This document shows, piece after piece, positions 35,990-46,868 of a stretch of DNA of 64,000 bases. How positions within the stretch are numbered: position 1 is the stretch's first letter; each line of letters starts with the position of its first letter. Both the position numbers and the translations under genes were made by a program. This DNA comes from Cryptomeria japonica (lineage: Eukaryota; Streptophyta; Pinopsida; Cupressales; Cupressaceae). The notes under the pieces were generated by a model. It had not been told where the DNA came from and did not search any database. It worked only from the letters and a program-made list of their open reading frames with translations. Location of the stretch: contig NC_081411.1 of assembly GCF_030272615.1 (NCBI RefSeq), positions 187,923,949 to 187,987,948 on the forward strand, given 5' to 3'.

Positions 35990-37495
35990 TGATAGTTCTG
36001 ATACTTAATGTAAGTACATATCCAATAGCCAATAAGATGAGAGGGGGGGGGGTGAATCATACAAACTTAATCATCCATAAAAACATCAGATTCAACCTTG
36101 GTAACATATATATCAGTCATATAACCAAAATTGTCAAACATGCAAACTCAAAAACATATGAACAATATAAACCTCATAACACCAGATTTAACATGGAAAC
36201 CCAAATAGGGAAAAACCACTCTGGAATTTCAAACCCACTAAGAAATATACTCTTCTAGAGTATGCTCAGTTAAAAGCAAATCTTGTTAAAGATTACATAC
36301 ACATTGCTAGATGTGACCCGGTTAAGGGATTTCCCTCAGATCTGTTAGGATCTTCACCTTGTTAGAAGTGACCTTGTTAAAGGATTTCAAAAACTCAAAT
36401 AAGAATGTCACTTTGCTAGATGATTTACATATAAGACTGTTAAGTCCACTCGGTTAAGAGATTTTATGCTACTTCTCAAAATAACAATAATAAAAATATG
36501 TTTGCAACTTCACATCTAAAAATGCTAAAGTAGATTCCTATTTGTTCAATACAATTTAGACATAGAACTAATCTTGTCTATCTACTAGGCATCTATACTC
36601 TGTTATTCTAACAGGTCTTCAAGCTTCTGTGCTTGGTAATCACTATGTAGCATCCCTATGCATACACTTGCCCGCATGCATTGTTTATCAACAGTTTCCT
36701 ATTTATAAACAATCTTCTAACCACTTAATCTCCTTGATCACATTTCCCATTATCAATTATAGCCATCATATCTTCAATCTTGTCTAGGTTCAATGTATCC
36801 TTTGATCTGAAAACATTTTACCCCACCTTGGAACTTGTGTTAGGGTATTGCGGTTCAATCTAAGCTATAGATCTTCCTGCCGATCTTTCTTTACCATAGA
36901 TTCTTTAACAATTTTCATACACGACTTACCAATCATTTAATTCGCTCCAGGTCATCAGCTTCCTTCATTAAATATCACATGTAAACATTTAATGCATTCT
37001 GTTATAACTTAGTTGTAACTTGGTAAATACTAAACTTCACTCGGTAGACATTCTGCCTTCATTAACCGATAGCGATAACCTTAGGGTTTACCGGCTAGGT
37101 TCTTTGCTCGGTAACATAGTATAGTATTAACCTTTCAAACAATAGCATATGTAGGATATCAAAACAATCTAAACATCATGATCTCATCATTGTCTAACTC
37201 GGTAATAGTTGTCCATTGAATAACTCATCCCCTTATTCATCATATTCTTTCTATGTCTTTTACCGACATCTTTATACTCATCAAATCATACTTCTTAAGA
37301 TATGGCAACATCATACTGAATTAAAAAAACAATTTCTTGACATCAATGACAAAGTAATAATATTAAGACAGTAATCATCCTTAATCAGTTATATCCATGG
37401 TCATCAACAACCTTCTCAATATCCTTATTGAAATGCCAACAATCTCTCATTACATTGGAATGCCAACCTTCTTCTTGTCTATTATAATCCCAATA
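35990..37495 (-). repeat. 5' LTR of element C (right copy)
   Basis: 1,506 bp from TGATAGTTCTGATAC to CCAATA. It retains the about 225 bp (36147-36371) missing from the left LTR. A C-family fragment at 425-708 matches its outer part. Confidence 0.87.
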
Positions 37496-38280
37496 GTTAC
37501 TGGGATGTTTCAGGAGGATTTATAGATTTTTTATTTTTATTTTGGTCTTAAGCTGATATGGCATATCATTGTAATATGGAATTATATAATTATCTTATTG
37601 TAATATCTTTTAGGTGGCTGACCTAATTGGCTTAGGTCTTAGGGTTGGTATACATGAATGTAAGATCTCATTGTAGATTGTATGGTGGTGTGGAAATAAA
37701 AGGTGTATCATGGTCATGAATTGTAAGATCATATGCAAAGGATCAGGTCGATCATAGGTGGTTGAATTGGGATTAAGGAAGAGCTCAAAGGTCTCTGGTA
37801 TTGAGGTTAACCAGGACTGTAATTAGGCATGGTAGATGCTATCTCTGGTAGTTCACTTTATTGGGTTGTTGTCCATTTATCTTGAGGTGGTTTTAACCTT
37901 TGTAGTCAGTGAGACTCTTTTGTAATGAGAATTGCGCTCTAGTCAGTGTGCCTTCCTGCATATGCAGGCCCCTCATTGTATCACATACTTTCTGTAGAAG
38001 AATCATCTAACTATGGATAGGCTTCCCACCATGGTTTTTCCCTTTTGGAGTTTTGCATGTATAAATCATGGTGTTATGTGGTATTGTTGCTTTACATTGA
38101 TTATCTATTTAATGGTTGAGTTACATTATTTACCAATATCTGTGTCTACTGGCATCTATTTCTGCTTTACCAGTATTTGAATGTTTGTGTGCTCCAATTT
38201 AAGGTTGTATTGTGGATTAAATGTTATAACTATTAACAATTGATTCACCCCCCTCTAATTGTTCACCGGTTATCCTACTA
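37496..38280 (+). repeat. 3' LTR of element B, right part
   Basis: Continues the B LTR from GTTACTGGGATG to TATCCTACTA (CCTAACA expected). It contains the inverted repeat CCTGC-ATAT-GCAGG at 37955-37968 and the CCACCATGGTTTTTCCC block near 38028. The AATTG duplication follows. Confidence 0.88.
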
Positions 38281-38320
38281 AATTGGAGGATTTATTTAGG
38301 TGAATTAATTAATTATAAAG

Positions 38321-39122
38321 TGTTAGGGGTCCCACAGATACTGAGAGGGGGGGATGAATCAATATCTAACCGGTAATAAGAATTTCTTAGATTAAAACAT
38401 GCAAAACATAAAATAATAGTGTATTGGTATGCAAGAAATAATGCAATAAACAGAATCAAGAATATCCACATGAAAAGTACACCATAACACAAGATGTTTA
38501 ATGAGGAAACCCGATGTGGGAAAAACCTTGGTGGGAATTATGACCCACAATATTCACTCACTGGCCAATAAGAGAATATTACTTACAATAGGGGCCTACA
38601 CATGCAGGAAGGCCAACTGCCTAGAGCTCACTGCTCAATGGGAAGTCACACTGACTTACAATAATGATTATACTAATCCAATGACTTGTACTGCTTTACA
38701 ATAGCATCTCCAATGCCAAATTCAGTACCGGTTCTTTCTCCTTTCTTTACATATACCCTTGACCTATAATTCACACATTAGGTCTGCCTAATAATTTTCT
38801 TTATGCCCTTACTTCACCTATATCAAATGTCTACAATGATCTCCTTTATATACAAGAGTAATTTTACAATTTTCCAAGTCGGCTTACAATAATAAACAAA
38901 ATATTACATAACAAAAATCCTGTCGGCCTCTGTGCTAGTATACATATTTTCTTTTGTGTCGGTGTCGGTGTAGAGTGATCTGTTGATACCGGTACACTGT
39001 CTTGCCTATGTAATGCTTTGCCGGTATAATGTCTTGCCGGTGCCATAGGATTGCAAGGTTGCCATCAATGACAAAACCTTCAATCACATACAATGTCTCA
39101 TTAGAGTGTCCATATGCCAACA
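38321..39122 (-). repeat. 3' LTR of element D (left copy)
   Basis: TGTTAGGGGTCCC...TATGCCAACA. It contains the TATA candidate at 38844-38852 (minus) and the inverted repeat at 38595-38608, which on the sense strand has one G-U type pair. Confidence 0.9.
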
Positions 39123-39341
39123 ATCTCCCCCTTTGGCATTGATGGCAACACTCATGAGAAATTCCAAAATGTGTAGTCCAAAAAAAATGTTACCAAAAAT
39201 GTTTACCAAAAATATGAGAGCTCCCCCTGAGCATGTGATTCCTGTATTTTGAACTTTCTCATCCCACTACTCCCCCTTTGGCATCAATGACAAAGGTTGT
39301 CAAGATGTCAGTAGAGTTTGTAGTTTCATCTATCCATATCC
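39123..39341 (-). other. Element D 3' tail with polypurine tracts
   Basis: Minus-strand G-rich tracts appear as ATCTCCCCCTTTGGC at 39123-39137, GCTCCCCCTGAG near 39221 and CTACTCCCCCTTTGGC near 39277. This is the same arrangement as in the autonomous families. Confidence 0.75.
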
Positions 39342-42300
39342 TCAACCTTGTAGCTGGATAGTTATTATCTGAAAAAGATCTCCCAAAATTAAGTTTATAC
39401 TATCCATAAACTTTTTACTATCTTTTATTGTTGTTTCAGTCCTCTTTACTGTACCAGTGAGATGCTGCAAATGCTCTGCTGGTGTTTTGCTTCCCTATGT
39501 TAGTGCCTCCGAAATTTCCTTCCGCAAAGATGCTAAATAGTCCAATCTTGGACTTAGTTTAGACCTCAGATGTTTTGCCTTGTTTATTATTCTTTCTTTT
39601 TCTCTTTCCAGTTTGAGCAATTCTCCCTCAAAATTTTCTATCTTATCTTCAAAAATTGATAACGAATCCGGTGAGTTGACAAAATTGTCTACAAGCTTAT
39701 TTATCTCATCCTGTGTCTTGCTTATTTTCTTGTCAATATCTATAGTCAAAAAATTTGTTTTACATGTATCTTTATATAGATTTTTGTATTCTTTCAACAA
39801 ACTACATAGTTCCGGTAGAAGTGTGTCAAAATTTTTGTTACACTTCTTTATTTCCTCATCAAAGAATTTATGTTTCTCTTTTTCTACCTTGTCCTTTACT
39901 GATTCTTCCTTTATTTTCTCAATGTTTTCAGAAATATATTTACACAATGTGTCCAATTGTCCTAAAGAATCTTTACTATCTATATTACAGTTTGGAGCTA
40001 TTGCCTTCAAAATTGGTTTTGAATCATCTATTGCTTTATAAGCTTATGAACTGCAGTCAGTTATTTTCTTTATAGAATCTAATAATACCTCAGTCACATT
40101 TGTTGACTTAAATGTTGATGATGACCCAAAAATCTAAGTACTGGTAGAAGTAACCATGCTTGTATTGACCTCTGGTAGGTCAGTTTGTGTCTGCATTTCT
40201 TTTAGCACTGGTTTTCCTACTTCACTACTTACCGGTGGCACTATTTCCTTATGAACCTATTCTGGAGCCTTTAGCTCTGTTGGTTTCTCTATATGTTGTG
40301 TTTTCTTTGTCTATGCCTCAGATTCTACCTTTTTCTCTATATCCTCTGCCGGTTTCTCTGTTTCCCCTGCTACCGGAGGCTCATTAGCCATATCTGACTT
40401 GTCAGTTGTATCTTTATCAATTATTATGTTGATCTTTTGGGTATCAACATTTATAGTATATAGAACTTCAGTATTAGTATTGCTATCCTCTGCATCCATA
40501 CTTTCTGCTGCCGATTGATCTTCAGTAGTTGTAATTTTCATAGGTGGGGGTAGGTTGTCTTTAACTTTTATGCTTGGTGGTCCACCAACTTTGCCTTTCC
40601 CCTTGTCCCTATCCTTCTGATATACTTTTATAGGCTTAGGTTTCCTGTATTCTTCTTGTTTTTCCTTGTCAACCAGGAATATATCCCAACCATCTTTTGT
40701 TTCCTCTATTACTTTAGTAACTCTTCCTGCCATCAGTGAAATGTGCCGGTGTGTAGTAGAGAATACTGACCGGTTTGCCTAAGCAATCAAATCATCAATT
40801 TCCTTAGGAGAGTTTACTGGATATACAACAAGTAGTTTCTCTATTTTTATTTTCTTATCTAATTCAATCACTGCTTGCCTTCTAGCTTCTAACCTTTTGT
40901 CCAAATCATCAGGAATTTCATTTGCTACTTCCATCAAAAATTTCTTGTACACGTCCATATGCAGTATCACACCTTCCTCAACTTGCTCTTTCTCATCAGC
41001 AAATAGAGTGTCATAAATTTTCTCTATGTTTTTCAGTTTTCTTTCCTCTGTGATTTCATTTAACAATATATCAAGAGGGGTCAAATCACTATTTATCCTT
41101 TTCTTTTTCTTTGGTGTCAGCTTTTTCTTGGGTGTGGCCTTTCTAACTGGAGATCTCACTGCTTGTTGCTTTTGCCTTGTCCTTCTAGGTGAAGGAGTGG
41201 TTGCCGATGAGGGATCTCTTTTTCTAACAACTCTTTTAAAAGTTGTTGGCATGTCACTTCCAAAGAAGTACCTACCGGTGATAGATGAGCTTCAGGTTGT
41301 GGAGCTACCAACTCATCTTCTATTATGTCAGTTTTCTTTAGTAGATCTCCCTTAATGGCCTTTGCTTGCCTAGATCCTTTCCTCACAAATGCCTCAACTT
41401 TCTTTACTCTTTTCTTTGATTGTATTTGGCTTTCTATGGTCTCAGCACTACCAAATACTTCTTCCTTAGGTTCATTTGGGGCTTCCAGAAGTGCTTTAGC
41501 ATAAGTTTCAACTATGTGATCATCTATCTCATAGCCCATTTCGGTTACCCAAATTGTCCTTGGGATGACCACTTCCATCCAGATTTCATCTTTCTTAATA
41601 ACAAAGCATATATCATCTTTGTATTTGTCTACTATTTTCTGGGATAACCTTATTCTTTGCTTCATTTTGGTCTTCAATGCTTGGAAAAAGTCATGAATAT
41701 TGTTCTCCTTGTTTTCACCCATGGTATTGAACAGTTCTGTCAATTGTGTTCCTACCAGTATGTCATATCCAAGTTCTTTATAACCTATACTAAGAACCTA
41801 TTTTGTTATGTGTAACATTAGACATACCAACAGATTTCCAAATCTAAAAGTTCCTTTCTTGTCCTTTTTGATTTTTCCAAGGTTGTCAATCAGTTCATCC
41901 TTTAACCATTCATAGATGTCAATTTTTGCATTGTCTGTTACCATATCATAAGCACTCTTAATGCATAAACTTGAAACTAAGTTAAGTCTGTTAGCATGAG
42001 TGGCTTTGTAACCTAATATCATACTTATGAATCTCACATTGATATCTTTTACATCATTAACCCTTAGAGATCTCTTAGAGAATGTTGCACCTATTAGTTT
42101 TGTAACTAAGTCATTTGGAACCTTCTTGGTTTTGTTTGGTCTCTTACCGATGGTTAGTAAACCTGTGATAGCTTTCATAGCTTCCTTGGTGATCTTATGA
42201 ATTGCATCTAGCCAGAAAAATTCTCCATGAACTCTGCTTAACACTATCCTAATCACATCCTGTGGAAATTCAGGAATGCTAAGGATTTTTGTGAATCCTA

Positions 42301-42586
42301 GGGTTTCAATAACTTTGTGTTCAGCTTTAACATTGCTGGTATTATCGCATATTACAGTTTTATACATGGTTCTGATTTCCTCATCTCCTAACTCTTCAAT
42401 ATTGCAGTGGATGTACATTCTAGGGTCTTCAGCATATACAACACCTTTAGGGATTTGAGAAAATGCACCTAAGGTATCATCCTTCTTTGCTATCTTGGGA
42501 ACTAACTGAAATACGGGCCTAGGTCTTTTAATTACTTCAACAATAGTAGGGTTTGCAATGTATTCAATTGCAGAGGTGGATGCCAT
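39342..42586 (-). pseudogene. Element D ORF2: conserved protein of unknown function, near-intact
   Basis: The ATG at 42586 (MASTSAIEYIAN) starts a frame that runs to a TGA at 39342-39344, about 1,080 codons, with a few stops (41798, near 40740, near 40020, near 39495) and one frameshift near 41160-41250. Residues about 1-290 form a conserved globular domain with blocks SRVHGEF, RVNDVKDINV, THANRLN, SSLCI and FGNLLVCLML, then IWVTEMGYE near 390. A basic linker follows (KKKLTPKKKKR near 41100), then a Pro/Glu/Thr-rich stretch, then a long coiled-coil-like C-terminus ending ILGDLFQIIT. No signal peptide or membrane segment is evident. It occupies the place of pol but shows no enzyme motif. It is clearly homologous to 57001-60384 of element E. 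I do not know its function; a structural or nucleic-acid-binding role is possible. Confidence 0.8.
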
Positions 42587-42888
42587 GATTAAATACCTTT
42601 TTCTGCCTTGGATGGATGATTGCTTAGAGTGTGCTTGCTTCTTGCTCGAAATGCCTTAGCTCAAAATCTTCGTGCTCTTTGAAAATTTGAAATCATGGTG
42701 AAATGAAATGGAGCCAAAACCTTATTTTTATAATGTCTTTTCGCCATCTACCACTTTAATTGCATGCTAGTTAAGTATTCACTTAACATTGCCTACTGGT
42801 AATTAGTAATTTTCAACTTCTTATCTCTAACCAAGGGAATAATTTGCTCATGTGTCATTAGATTGCCAAACCCTCAAGGAAATTTTCT
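42587..42888 (-). other. Spacer between ORF1 and ORF2 of element D
   Basis: About 300 bp without a conserved frame. It may hold the start region for ORF2, such as a subgenomic promoter, a splice site or reinitiation signals. None can be identified by eye. Confidence 0.4.
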
Positions 42889-44046
42889 TCAATTAGATGA
42901 AGAACTTCCTACCGATGGAGCACTACTCTGTCCTACCAGTGAAGCATCACTTTGTCCTACTAGTGGAGCATTTATTGGTTCTACTGGTGGAGAAGTATTC
43001 CCAATATTTAGATCTGCTTTTCTAATCCATTGCTTTGAGAATTCTTTCTTAACCTCTTCAACTTTTTCTTTACCTTTCAAGCTAGCACCTTTATTGTCTA
43101 CCGGTGTACCTTTACTTCTACAAAATTTAGCAATATGCCCAATCTTGTTACATGCATAACAAGTTACATTATTATTCTAAATAGCTTTCCCATAACCTAT
43201 GCCGGTTTGTGTTCTGCATTGATTTGATAAATGTCCAAATCTTCCACAAACATAATATGTCACATTCATTCTATAGTTTTCAGAGTTATGACCAACTTTG
43301 TTGCATTTTGAACATTGACCAGTGGGTGTATTGATATTCTGATAGTTCCTAGATCTACATTCATTTTCTCTATGACCATACTTATTATAGTTAAAGCATC
43401 TTCCATTGAATTTATAAGAATTAGGTTGTCTTACCGGTTTTTTGTGATCCTGAGTATTTGCAGTACTGGAGCTTTCACCAACTTCAAAGCCAATTCCAGA
43501 AGTGTCACCTTTAGGTTTTTGATTCTTCAGTAAGGTACCAAGTTCCTCTGAGCTTTTCTTGAATTTTTCTTTGTGTTGATTTGAAGTTTCCAGTTCCCTT
43601 TCCAAGATTTCTTTTTGTCTCATCAGTTCATTTGAGTCATTCTGAGTATGCATCAGGTCTGTCTTCAACATGTCATTTTCATAGCTAAGTCTTGTGTTCT
43701 CATTTGTTGCATCACTTAGTCTTCTGGTCAATTCTTTTTCATTCTTCTTTCTATCCTCAATCTCTTTGCAAAATCTCATAGTCATATCTTGCATTTCATT
43801 TTTTGTTGTCATGATCTCTTGTTTCAACTTGCTTATCATATCATTAAGTGATTCCTTTTCATCATTCTCATTTTGCAATTTTTCACAGAGTTCTCTTCTC
43901 TTATTTCTTGCAATAGTAAAATTTTATTGAAGTGCCTGAATGATATCCTGAGCTACTCTCAAATCATCTTCTAATTTGATATTTTTCAATTTTTCTGTAT
44001 CATAGTCTATAAGAGCTCCTTCAAGTTGGTTCATTAGATTTTCCAT
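42889..44046 (-). pseudogene. Element D ORF1: coiled-coil Gag-like protein with four zinc knuckles
   Basis: The ATG at 44046 follows the primer site by about 60 bp. The frame runs 386 codons to 42889 with two stops (near 43925 and at 43177). About the first 190 residues are charged heptad-rich helix (EKLKNIKLEDDL, RKKNEKELTRRL). Four CCHC-like boxes follow at about 43420-43140: CFNY...GHRENEC (second Cys is Tyr), CSKC...GHNSENY (last Cys is Tyr), CYVC...GHLSNQC and CYAC...GHIAKFC. The tail is Ser/Pro-rich with VGQS-type repeats. This is the layout of a nucleocapsid-bearing Gag, larger in coiled coil than the A-C Gags. The start matches the inverted fragment 62174-62420. Confidence 0.82.
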
Positions 44047-44103
44047 CTTTACCAGTGTCAAGATCTTCCTCAAGCTGTTAGGCTTCTAAAAATAGAGGAC
44101 CGG

Positions 44104-44117
44104 GCTTTGATACCAAT
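44104..44117 (-). other. Primer binding site of element D
   Basis: ATTGGTATCAAAGC on the minus strand abuts the LTR, identical to the site of autonomous element C. Confidence 0.87.
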
Positions 44118-44923
44118 TGTTATGGGTCCCACAGATATTGAGAGGGGGGGGGCGGTGAATCAATATCTAACCGATAATAAGAATTTCTTAGATTAAAACA
44201 TGCAGAACATAAAATAACAGTGTACCGGTATGCAAGAAATAATGCAATAAATAGAATCAAGAATATCCACATGAAAAGTACACCATAACACAAGATGTTT
44301 AACAAGGAAACCCAGTGTGGGAAAAACCTCAGTGGGATTTGTGACCCACAATATTCACTCACTGGCCAATAAGAGAATATTACTTACAATAGGGGCCTGC
44401 ACATGCAGGAAGGCCAACTGCCTAGAGCTCACTACTCAATGGGAAGTCACACTGACTTACAATAAGGATTATACTAATCCAATGACTTGTACTACTTTAC
44501 AATAGCATCTCCAATGCTAGATTCAGTACTGGTTCTTGCTCCTTTCTTTACATATACCCTTGACCTATAATTTGCACGTTAGGTCTGCCTAATAATTTTC
44601 TTTATGCCCTTACTTCACCTATATCAAATGTCTACAATGATCTCCTTTATATACAAGAGTCATTTTACAATTTGCCAAGTTGGCTTACAATAATAAACAA
44701 AATATTACATAACAAAAATCCTGTCAGCCTCTATGCTGGTATGCATATTTTCTTCTACGTCGGTGCCAGTGTAGAGTGATCTGTTGATGCCGATGCACTG
44801 CCTTGCCTATGTAATGCTTTTCCCGTATAATGTCTTGCCGGTGCCATAGGATTGCAAGGTTGCCATCAATGACAAAACCTTCAATCACATACAATGTCTC
44901 ATTAGAGTGTCCATATGCCAACA
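44118..44923 (-). repeat. 5' LTR of element D (right copy)
   Basis: TGTTATGGGTCCC...TATGCCAACA, collinear with the left LTR and only lightly diverged. The inverted repeat at 44396-44409 is perfect (CCTGC-ATGT-GCAGG on the sense strand). Confidence 0.9.
44645..44653 (-). promoter_or_regulatory. TATA box candidate, D 5' LTR
   Basis: TATATAAAG on the minus strand, conserved in the left LTR at 38844-38852. It lies about 240 bp upstream of the inverted repeat and would start the genomic RNA inside the LTR. Confidence 0.55.
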
Positions 44924-44928
44924 TAAAG

Positions 44929-45170
44929 GTTATGTAGACTTTATAGGATTAATTTATTCAGTTTAGATTATGAGAATTATTGTAATTGTTATGTAAATTA
45001 AAATCTAATTTGATTATTAAATCACTTAGGAGTTGGAGATTAGACCTAAGCCTTCTAGTTTAATTTAAAAATTATTGCTCACTTTGGAAACCCATTCTTA
45101 ATGTCACGTGAGATATCTCTTAGTGAAAAAAATTAAGGTATCACACCTTTTGAACATAGAACATCAAGTA
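44929..45170. other. AT-rich host sequence right of element D
   Basis: Continues the DNA interrupted at 38320. No coding potential seen. It leads into a gypsy pol remnant. Confidence 0.45.
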
Positions 45171-45175
45171 ATTTA

Positions 45176-46656
45176 GTGTTATTAAAAAAAAATTGTAGTT
45201 GCGTTTTTGCCCAAAAGTTTGGGCATGAAACAAGAGCTACAAATTATTTTATTTCTTTATTGGTTGTGGAGCATTTTGGGATAGTGGCAACTAGGAAAGA
45301 TGTTAGTTGGGAAGTTGAGTTATCTTCAGGAGCTAGAGTGTATGTTGAATCTATGGTTAGGGATTGTCAGCTTCAAATTGGAAGTATGACCACCATGACA
45401 GACCTTCGAGTTACACCACTAGGATCTTATGGCATTGTTCGTGGCATGGATTGGCTATACACCCACAGAGACAAGATGGATTGTCGACAAAAAAAGATCG
45501 AGTGTGTGGATGATCATGGTACTTCCACAGTGATTTTAGGATTTTAGAGACCCGTATCACTTCGTATGATCTCCACTATGCATCTTAAGCGAAGCATACG
45601 AAAGGGATGTCAGTTATTTTCCATCACCATTAGTGACAAAGAAGAAGAAGATGAGAAGGAACCCTCACTTAACAATCATCCTATTCTTATGATATTTGTA
45701 GATGTGTTTCCTTCTGAGCTACCTGGTATGCCACCTCGTAGAGAGATTGATTTCCACATAGATCTTGTACCTGGAGCTGAGCTAGTTTCAAGAGAACCAT
45801 ATAGAAAGACCACTAATGAGCTTAATAAGCTCAAGATGCAGCTTGAGGAACTTTTAGAGAAATGGCACATTTTTCCTAGCATCTCCCCTTGGGGTGCACC
45901 AGTCATCTTCGTAAAGAAGAAGGATGGATCCCTACGATTATGTATGGATTATCGTCAGCTAAACAAAGTAACCATTAAGAACCGATATCCATTTCCTAGG
46001 ATTGATGACTTATTTGATCAGTTACAGGGTGCCAAATTATTCTCAAAGATAGATCTAAAGTTAGGATATCATCAGTTGAGGATAGTGGAGAGTGATATTC
46101 ACAAAACCGCTTTTCGAACTAGATATGGCCACTATGAGTTCAAAGTAGTACCCTTTGGCCTTACGAATGATCTGGCAGGGTTCATGAGTCTCATGAATGG
46201 GGTATTCCGCACCTTCCTAGATAGATTTATGATTGTGTTACCCTATGACATATTGATATATACTTGCAATGAGGAAGAGCATGAAGAGCACATGTGTCAG
46301 GTATTGCAATGTTTGATAGATAATCAGTTGTATGACAAATTGTCGAAGTGTGCATTGTTTAGATCAAAGGTTTGATATCTAGGACATGTCATATCATGTG
46401 ATGGGATCTCAATTGACCCATCAAAGATTAGAGCTTTCATGGATTGGCCAGCACCAACCACTGTGATAGAGGTCAGGAGTTTCATGGGATTAGTAGGATG
46501 TTATAGATGCTTTGTTGAAGGATTTTCTAGAGTGGCAAACCATATTATATCCCTTCAACAAAAGGGAAAGAAATTTGAGTGGACAGAAAAGTGTGAGAGG
46601 GCCTTTTAGGAAATAAAAAAGGCACTTACTAGCGCACCTATTCTTGTTGTGCTAGA
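45176..46656 (+). pseudogene. Ty3/gypsy pol fragment: protease end, RT, start of RNase H
   Basis: 45176-45547 matches the C-terminal half of a gypsy protease (GSYGIVRGMDWLYTHRDKMDC). The catalytic D-S/T-G lies upstream and is missing. RT follows at about 45566-46500: [56 protein letters not shown] and PFGLTN. The expected IDDILIYS box reads YDILIYT, so the first catalytic Asp is replaced by Tyr. Stops occur at 46373 and near 46608. The frame reaches the tether/RNase H start (ALTSAPILVV) and is cut at 46656 by the LTR of element E. The sequence style suggests a chromovirus-type gypsy. Confidence 0.88.
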
Positions 46657-46868
46657 TGTTAGATTCAATGATAGTCCCAAAGACACTGAGAGGAGGGGGG
46701 GTGAATCAGTGTCTAACTAGTTAGCAGAATATTTAAACTTATTTATTACTTTGCAATCCAAAACAGTGTATAGGTAAATAAGAATTATTGTAGTTAACAA
46801 AAATAATAGAGACATCATAGAAACACACCATAACACAAGATTTTTTTAACGAGGAAACCCAGTGTGGG
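46657..46868 (-). repeat. Element E 3' LTR, piece 1
   Basis: TGTTAGATTCAATGATAG..., matching the reverse complement of 61890-62102 (GTTTCCTCG, CACCATAACACAAGAT, TTAGCAGAATATTTAAA). It stops at GTGGG (46864-46868), the target duplication of the solo LTR. Confidence 0.87.

Larger units (their letters stand above)
30016..37495 (-). mobile_element. Copia element C inserted in the B 3' LTR
   Basis: LTRs at 30016-31314 and 35990-37495. On the minus strand the order is LTR, primer site, gag-pol, polypurine tract, LTR. The outer ends are TAATAG and CCAATA (TG and CA expected), flanked by AGTAC and GTTAC. The uninterrupted B 5' LTR reads GTTACTGGG at this point. Gag-pol has stops but stays in one reading frame, so this is the least decayed autonomous copy in the window. 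Confidence 0.88.
23803..38280 (+). mobile_element. Copia element B, interrupted by element C
   Basis: LTRs at 23803-25049 and 29514-30015 plus 37496-38280. AATTG flanks both ends (23798-23802, 38281-38285). The internal region 25050-29513 has an initiator-Met primer site, a decayed gag-pol in copia order and several polypurine tracts (Sirevirus-like). Element C lies inside the 3' LTR in the opposite orientation. Confidence 0.9.
38321..44923 (-). mobile_element. Element D: non-autonomous copia-type element with two non-pol genes
   Basis: LTRs of 802 and 806 bp (38321-39122, 44118-44923), TG...CA ends and TAAAG on both sides (38316-38320, 44924-44928). On the minus strand: LTR, initiator-Met primer site, ORF1 (Gag-like), ORF2 (unknown), polypurine tracts, LTR. 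No protease, integrase, RT or RNase H motif exists between the LTRs. Element E has the same plan, so this is a family and not a random deletion product. It presumably borrows enzymes from Sirevirus-type copia elements. Confidence 0.9.

Noticed and set aside
44317-44505. Plus-strand frames repeated at 38501-38704 and 44317-44505 as a small gene family
   Set aside because: They are the same antisense stretch of the two D LTRs.
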